Shown here piece after piece: positions 58,370 through 64,000 of a stretch of DNA of 64,000 nt. Position 1 is the first letter of the stretch, and the number at the start of each line of letters is the position of its first letter. The notes under the pieces are model-generated. The model ran no database searches, was not told the origin of the DNA, and was given only the letters and a program-made list of their open reading frames with translations. The DNA comes from Poronia punctata (taxonomy: Eukaryota > Ascomycota > Sordariomycetes > Xylariales > Xylariaceae): the NCBI GenBank assembly GCA_022579005.1, contig MU401509.1, positions 1-64,000 of the forward strand, in the 5' to 3' direction. The translations under genes and the position numbers were made by a program.

Positions 58370-59151
58370 ATGTCAGCCAGCAAAGCCGCCCGGGTGGGTG
58401 AAGAGTAAGTCGTTGGTCCGGTAGGCCCTGTATGGCTCAATTAACTAATTGGGTATAGGATATGGAAGTAAGTCCCGTTACCCTTCCCGGTGCTCTCGCT
58501 TCTTTCGACGACGATCGCGGAATCCGGTTCTGACATATCGCAAAGAGGCCGAGTCGACAAAGTGAACGCCGAATTAGTAGTCTTGACCTACGGTACAATA
58601 GTCGCACAACTGTGCAAGGACTTCGATGGCGACTACGTTCAGGTCAACAAGCAACTCGATCGGATGGGATATAACATCGGTCTCCGTCTTATCGAGGATT
58701 ACCTTGCCAAGTCCAACACCATGCGACGATGCAGTAATTTTAAAGAGACTGCTGATATGCTATCCAAGGTACGCCCATCTCAACCGGAGCCCCTGGTCGG
58801 AATATCATTGAGCCACCCGCTAATTATGTATCTCGGTAGGTCGGATTCAAGATTTTCTTGAATATCACCCCAACTGTTACCAATTGGACGAGTGACAGCA
58901 AGCAGTTCTCCCTTGTATTTGAGGAGAATCCCTTGGCGGACTTCGTCGAACTACCTGACGACGGAAGGGCGCAGGACGAGCTCTGGTATTCCAACATATT
59001 CTGCGGCGTTTTAAGAGGAGCCTTGGAGATGGTACAGATGCAGGTTGAGGCGCATTTTATTAGCGATGTATTAAGGGGGAACGACACGACTGAGATGCGA
59101 GTCACACTCATACGGTACATTGACGATGAACTGCCACCAGAGGACGATTAA
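58370..59151 (+). CDS. bet3: TRAPP complex core subunit BET3
   Basis: Core subunit of TRAPP, the exchange factor for the Ypt1/Rab1 GTPase in ER-Golgi and autophagy traffic. Four exons (58370-58404, 58459-58467, 58546-58768, 58840-59151) give 192 residues, the usual length. The spliced start MSASKAARVGEEIWKGR flows into VDKVNAELVVLTYGTIVAQL, DYVQVNKQLDRMGYNIG and MRRCSNFKETADMLSKVGF; the Cys in RCSNF is the palmitoylated position of Bet3. The end is YIDDELPPEDD. Exon 2 is only 9 nt (three residues shared with flanking codons), yet the IWK block it encodes is conserved. Confidence 0.94.
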
Positions 59152-62100
59152 CATGAACAATGATATACCTATGCCAAGAACGGAGCCGGTGGCCACAATC
59201 TCGGAGTACTAGATATGCTCAGAAGGAGTAGCATGTGTATGCCACTTCCTGCTTTACAACGTATTCTCCATTTGCTACACGTCGAAACGTTTCAGGGGCA
59301 TATCAAACTCACTTCAAGTGAGCCAGGGAAGCACGACTTTTAGCAGCCTCCAGCGCTGGAAAGATATACCTGCAAGTTTCGTTATGATTTTTATCACAGA
59401 AGAGATAGTAAAAGCCAAATATTGGTTTACCTGGGCAAGAAATCCTGCCCAGGATAGGTCCTAATTATGCAACCTCCTATCAACCTATATTGTAGCCACG
59501 GTACTTCTCGTCTTCCCGGGTAGGACCATCCGGACGAAGACCGACCAGGGAGCCATAATGAAAACTACTGCATTCGTGGACGCTGTGGGCATACATTCGT
59601 TGGTAAATACTTTTGAATGCCGAGTGACTCGAACTGCATGTTGCGACGCACGAACTTAAGGTATTATGGGCGATAATAATCAACAAACACAATCCGTCAC
59701 CGGGCTTCGAGTTATTTGGAGCTAGAAGCTAACAATTCGGAACCCTCAAAGGCGAAACCCGTCCCGACATTTTTCAGCCGGACCAGCGGCTAGGAACAGA
59801 AGCTACCCGTGTGCCTAGTTAAAGTTTGAGTCAAGCAGTAACTACCGGCGTGTATGTCGGAACCCCATGCGGAGAATAGCTAGCTAGTTTAGACAAAGGT
59901 ATATCTCGACAACATCAAGTAGTATATCGAATAAGCACTCCAGACACGAACACGGGCAAGAGCTTGACTGCCAGCATTGAGGTTGACAAATCTAACCCCA
60001 CCTCTACGTCAGTCGCGAGCCGCCGCAGTCAATATCGGAAATCACAAAGCGCGGTAAGGCGATCCCAGTGGTAAGTTCCCACAACGTCTTCAGAGTACCT
60101 GCAGTAATTTGACTTTTGCTGTAGCGATCGCTTGTATCCGCTCGGGTTGACCACATTCTTTATGCCTGTACGATTGTGACAAGTAATCAAAATCCCAGAT
60201 TTCGTTGGTAGCAAAACAGCCACAATTATAAATTATATGCAATATAATCATATGCCGATGTTCAGTCATGATAGAGTTGCCATATCGAAGGTATCACTAG
60301 TTCGAATGAGAGGATTTACTGTTTGATTATTGTTCGGACAGCCGGGAAAGATACTGACGACGCCTGTGCCTCTAATTCCTCAGTATACGTGGAATCATGC
60401 GCGATATGATTCATACCGGCGAGGCTGACGTTTAAGTTTAGATGTGTCCACCAAAAACCAGCATTCTGGAAGATTACGCGTTCAATCGCCATTCAAACAC
60501 ATTGATTTTATATGTGGGACTAGAATTAATGGGAAAACCGTGAAGCAAATCCGATCTTGACCGATCATCGTCAAAGTTCGTATTGGAAAAGAGCATCGTT
60601 CTGTAAAAATCGGGATAATGTGCGACTCTGCGCAGCATCTGATCTCTTTATGTCTATCAGACTCTTAATGTCCGATCAAAAATGAGTCTCTGCCCCGCCG
60701 TCCTCACCCTTTCGGCCGAAAAAGCAAGGCGTCAGGATATTTGTAAGCCTCGAAATCAGTTCATTACATCTACACGAAACTGAGACGAGAGATTTTACAT
60801 CTGGAAAAGAGAATTGCTCCCGGCCCTCTCTCATCTCGGTGGAATCACTTTGCCGGTCTACTCGTCGGAGGGAGGACTGGAAGGTTTGATGTGAGAGAAT
60901 GCCAAGACCCAGAGGTGGGGTCTGGACTGAAAACTACGCACGGCAGGTTGTCGATGGCTACTTGTCAGACAGAGCTGGTCAAAGTGCAGAAAGCGCCCTA
61001 TTACGTGATTCCCCCACGTGTTTCCATACAAAAATCAAGCCACAAAGACACACCAGTACATACAAGGGATAAGTCAAGACCCCTGCCACCCGTGCTCAGA
61101 TATTCGCCTGTGGTTTGGGTTTCGTTTGTCAAGATGTTCCTTTCCACACTGTTGCACGGTACAAGGCTTAAACATAAAATCAACAATGCCAATCTGAGTG
61201 AAGAGACAATGTCTTAGGTAATGAGTTTGAGCCTTGTTTAAGATAGGTGAATGATTTAGGTTATGTCCTGTATGATTGTTGGTGTAGGTAAGTTTCTCTG
61301 GCCTCGTCAGTTTGGCGATCTCGGCATTGGGGTGGTCGATTGGGCACCTACTCGTACTTAAGTATGTAGCCAGTGCAAGTGGTTGATAGAGCTGGCCGAG
61401 CTAACAACTAGGAACGGACCCTGCCCTGCCTGTCAAAGCAGCCTGCTGAACAGCTCTCAGCTTCAGCTGCATACAGCGCAAGGCTCATGCCTCCCTCTGT
61501 TTGCAGCGGTGTTACTGTGTAGGTATGGATATGTAGTCGTGCGTGCTGCTTGTACTCATAGGGCATCCGTTGCATCCAGCTTACCTACATGCATATACCT
61601 ATCTGGAAGGAAAGCCGGCCTGTTGGAAAATATTAGAAGCCGGTTGTCTTCAGTTTCTCGATGTCATAGAACGGCGAATCAATACCCTAACCTAGGTTTA
61701 ATAAGCCTGTACACAAGGCTGGCCCATGTCTCCTTACCTCCTTGACGTAAGCCCACCTTGAGGATTGAAATCTGCCGTGCGTACTCTGGTCCATCTACAT
61801 TCGCACTCTTGTGATGTGGAAGTCAGGGTTATATAATGTAATAGATATTGCGTCTGCCAGTAGAAAAAGCTTTCATGTGTCCGCAAAAGTCCGATCCGAG
61901 TGCACGGTCGAAGGCAAAAGTAGTGTATAAATACCTAACCATCCGCCGCCACCTACAAAAAATACTCCTAAGCAGCTATGTCCCCTCTACCTATTTCTGA
62001 CCACGGTTACGAGAGTTAAGACGTTGATGACTGCTACTAAGTACTATTGCTACTACCTACTCCTACCGTTACTATCGGTATTCATGTGCTCAGCTTCAAT

Positions 62101-62749
62101 CTGCCATGACATTTTTCCTTTGGTTTTTCAACCTACTACGTATTCTTTTCATTCCCAATACCAGTGAGTTAGAAGAGCGTTCTTACCGTTTACAAGATCC
62201 TCACCACTGCGTATTCAAATAAAGCCTTGCTATCTCAACATTAGTAGCGTCTGGAAAACAGCCTCATAAGGTCTATATTAATTCATCTTTATACATCAGA
62301 GAACCCTTGCGCCCTGCCTACCTACTCGTAGACAACTTTATTAGGTTAGGTAGGTACGCTCTCCCAGTTGATTTGACAGAAGCACGCCGGTTTACGCAGC
62401 TGCTGGTACTGGGGCCCATTGGCGATCTGGCGTGGGGATCTTCGCTGCGCCAGAAGTTTCCAACTGGCTGACAGCCTGCCACACAGTTCGGCTTCCACAC
62501 TTACCTTATTTGCGTTGTTCACTTGTCTTTATCTAGCCTACCCGTCCGCCCAGCCCCCTCCCCCAAACTTTCAGATCACTGTACTATAATAATCAGAAGC
62601 ACCCACCATTACACGCAGCGAGTGCGCTGTATACAGTGCGATTTCACACTGCCAGACCACCGACACTTTGTTGAAGCCATCCCATCCAAACCAGATCATC
62701 TACCTAAACCATACTCGCCTTCGCCGCCGCAGCAAATTCAATCACGCAC

Positions 62750-62780
<31 letters not shown>

Positions 62781-63427
62781 AGACATCCGGGGCCATAGAC
62801 CACGGCTATCATTCTTTCTCTTCCATCTCCATATCGCCCTTTTTCAATCCGTATCTTGATGCTGTAAATCTACATTCCATGTTCTATTGCCCCAGTCTCT
62901 GCTTTTTCTCGTCCTCGCTTATGCCACTACCACTCTTAGTCACTATACCTTGAAACCAACGAATCACCGGTGTCTTGCGTGGTTTTCCCCTGCTGTCGCT
63001 TTGTCACCGCCTCCTGGGCCTTTCCATGAGGAACTCTGTAGCCTCATCTGCCTCAACACGGCTGACCACCGCATAGTGTGCTCTGAGTGACACTTAGGCC
63101 TACGCGACCGTTGACGCGCCGTCAATTCCGCCTGGTACGCACGCATCCTTTGCCAGCGGACCACCCGACGATCCCGATCCGGCAAACTCGTCAGGCTCTT
63201 CCGCTCTGCCGACCGCGAAATATCATAGGCTCTGAGAGTCTGAGTTTCTCGAGAAGATTACCACGGTCGCATATTGACCCAAGTTTATCGCGCCATAAAT
63301 AGGCCGCCTTGTCATCGTCACCCCTGCGATCTGTGGAACCAAACCGAATGCGAGGTATTGGCCGACATAACTTTCTCGATTGAGCCATCTGGATCCTGAC
63401 AGATCCATTCTGTCAAACCGTGGGATC
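59152..63427. other. Long intergenic region, no confident gene, and 5' leader of the LisH regulator
   Basis: About 4.3 kb, the longest non-transposon gap. The ORFs at 60891-61217 and 61383-61745 have no family resemblance. An (AC)n run lies at 62751-62778. The last 900 bp are CT-rich and probably the long promoter and 5' UTR of the regulator, as is common for developmental regulators in fungi. Confidence 0.45.
62751..62778. repeat. (AC)n microsatellite
   Basis: About fourteen AC units in the presumed upstream region of the LisH regulator. Confidence 0.9.
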
Positions 63428-64000
63428 ATGAATAACATCAATATGGCCAACATGCCCATGGCGAATATGCCCATGGCCGGGGGTCCCGTCGGTGGCGGCC
63501 CCATGACCATGATGACCAACAATGCCCTGGGCGCCGGCCAAGTACAACGGATACCGGAGAACAACAAGGCAAACCTAAACACGTACATATACGACTATTT
63601 CCTACGGGAGGGCATGTATGACTGCGCGCGCGCCATGCTCAACAGTGAGCAGGCCCTGAACGTCCACAAGAACAGTCCCCGGCGCGATGAGAACGGTAAC
63701 ACGGTCGGAAACGGCATCGGAGATGATCCCATGGACACGGACAGCAAGGACGACTTGGATTCGAAGCGGCCAAGTGATCTCCCGGCGCCCAACGTGCCGA
63801 ATGGGGGAGAGAACTGTTTCCTGTACGAATGGTTCTGTCTGTTCTGGGACATGTTGTCGGCCCAGCGCAACAAGGGCGGTGTTAGTCCTACGGTGACGCA
63901 ATTTGTCAATCACACCCAGGTAATTACCAGCTCCTCTTTAGGCTTCTGGCCGGCTTTCTGTGTCCCTTGAATGTTACCGGGGCTAACGTGGCTCTAGAAC
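63428..64000 (+). CDS. somA: LisH-domain transcriptional regulator, Som1/SomA (Flo8-type), 5' part only
   Basis: The start of a Flo8/Som1-type nuclear regulator that acts with the cAMP-PKA pathway in filamentous growth, adhesion and development. Exon 1 runs 63428-63919 (164 codons); an intron 63920-63997 (GTAATT..CTCTAG, branch GGCTAAC) is followed by three bases before the window ends. The N-terminus is a Met/Asn/Gly/Pro-rich tract (NNINMANMPMANMPMAGG). A LisH motif follows at about residues 42-65 (NLNTYIYDYFLREGMYDCAR), then a linker and the conserved block CFLYEWFCLFWDMLSAQRN. An in-frame TTG at 63380 precedes the ATG, but the ATG in ATCATGA is the likely start. The gene is cut by the window edge. 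Confidence 0.85.

Overview
The window is eukaryotic nuclear DNA from a filamentous ascomycete (Pezizomycotina, most likely a Sordariomycete). The evidence is the many short (about 50-100 bp) introns with GTRNGT donors, CTRAY branch sites and YAG acceptors, the fungus-restricted families (Zn2Cys6 regulator, DCW/GH76, DUF1996-WSC, fungal TOM6, Som1/Flo8 LisH protein) and two large A+T-rich tracts that look like retrotransposons mutated by RIP (C-to-T and G-to-A). I recognise no operons, CRISPR arrays, rRNA or tRNA genes. Exon structures were assembled by hand from splice signals, reading frame and family conservation; no RNA evidence was available.

Layout. 1-443: A+T-rich edge and nine copies of a 20-bp tandem repeat. 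444-3002 (-): ten-exon Zn2Cys6 transcription factor. 3577-12315: RIP-degraded Ty1/Copia element with 228-bp LTRs and a 5-bp target duplication (ATACC), with about 3 kb of unexplained sequence between pol and the 3' LTR. 13442-15670 (+): sugar (maltose-type) MFS permease. Without the Copia element the regulator and the permease would be a divergent pair about 1.7 kb apart. 16303-21639: PET117 (-) / VMA10 (+) and CTNNBL1-like (-) / histidine phosphatase (+), two head-to-head housekeeping pairs. 23144-23588: small inverted-repeat element. 24106-30023: three secreted or cell-wall genes (DCW-type GH76, Ser/Thr-rich GPI-type protein, DUF1996-WSC protein). About 31.6-31.85 kb: assembly gap with artefactual homopolymers. 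32605-40120: DUF2828/vWA protein, an acidic conserved fungal protein, TOM6-like protein, a possible small membrane protein, and a seven-CCHC (GIS2/CNBP-type) protein. 42364-49835: a Ty3/Gypsy element (246-bp LTRs, target duplication ATACG) nested in a Tc1/mariner-type shell (TA duplication, terminal inverted repeats starting CAGT). 52437-59151: a PPxY-bearing membrane protein, the U5 snRNP WD40 protein (Cwf17/SNRNP40) and the TRAPP subunit Bet3. The right edge carries the 5' end of a Som1/Flo8-type LisH regulator.

Most genes are independent housekeeping or cell-wall functions. The strongest functional link is the putative regulator/permease pair split by the Copia insertion. The most informative structural points are the RIP gradients inside both LTR pairs, the nested transposons, the extra 3' region of the Copia element, and micro-exons of 3, 9 and 10 nt in conserved genes.
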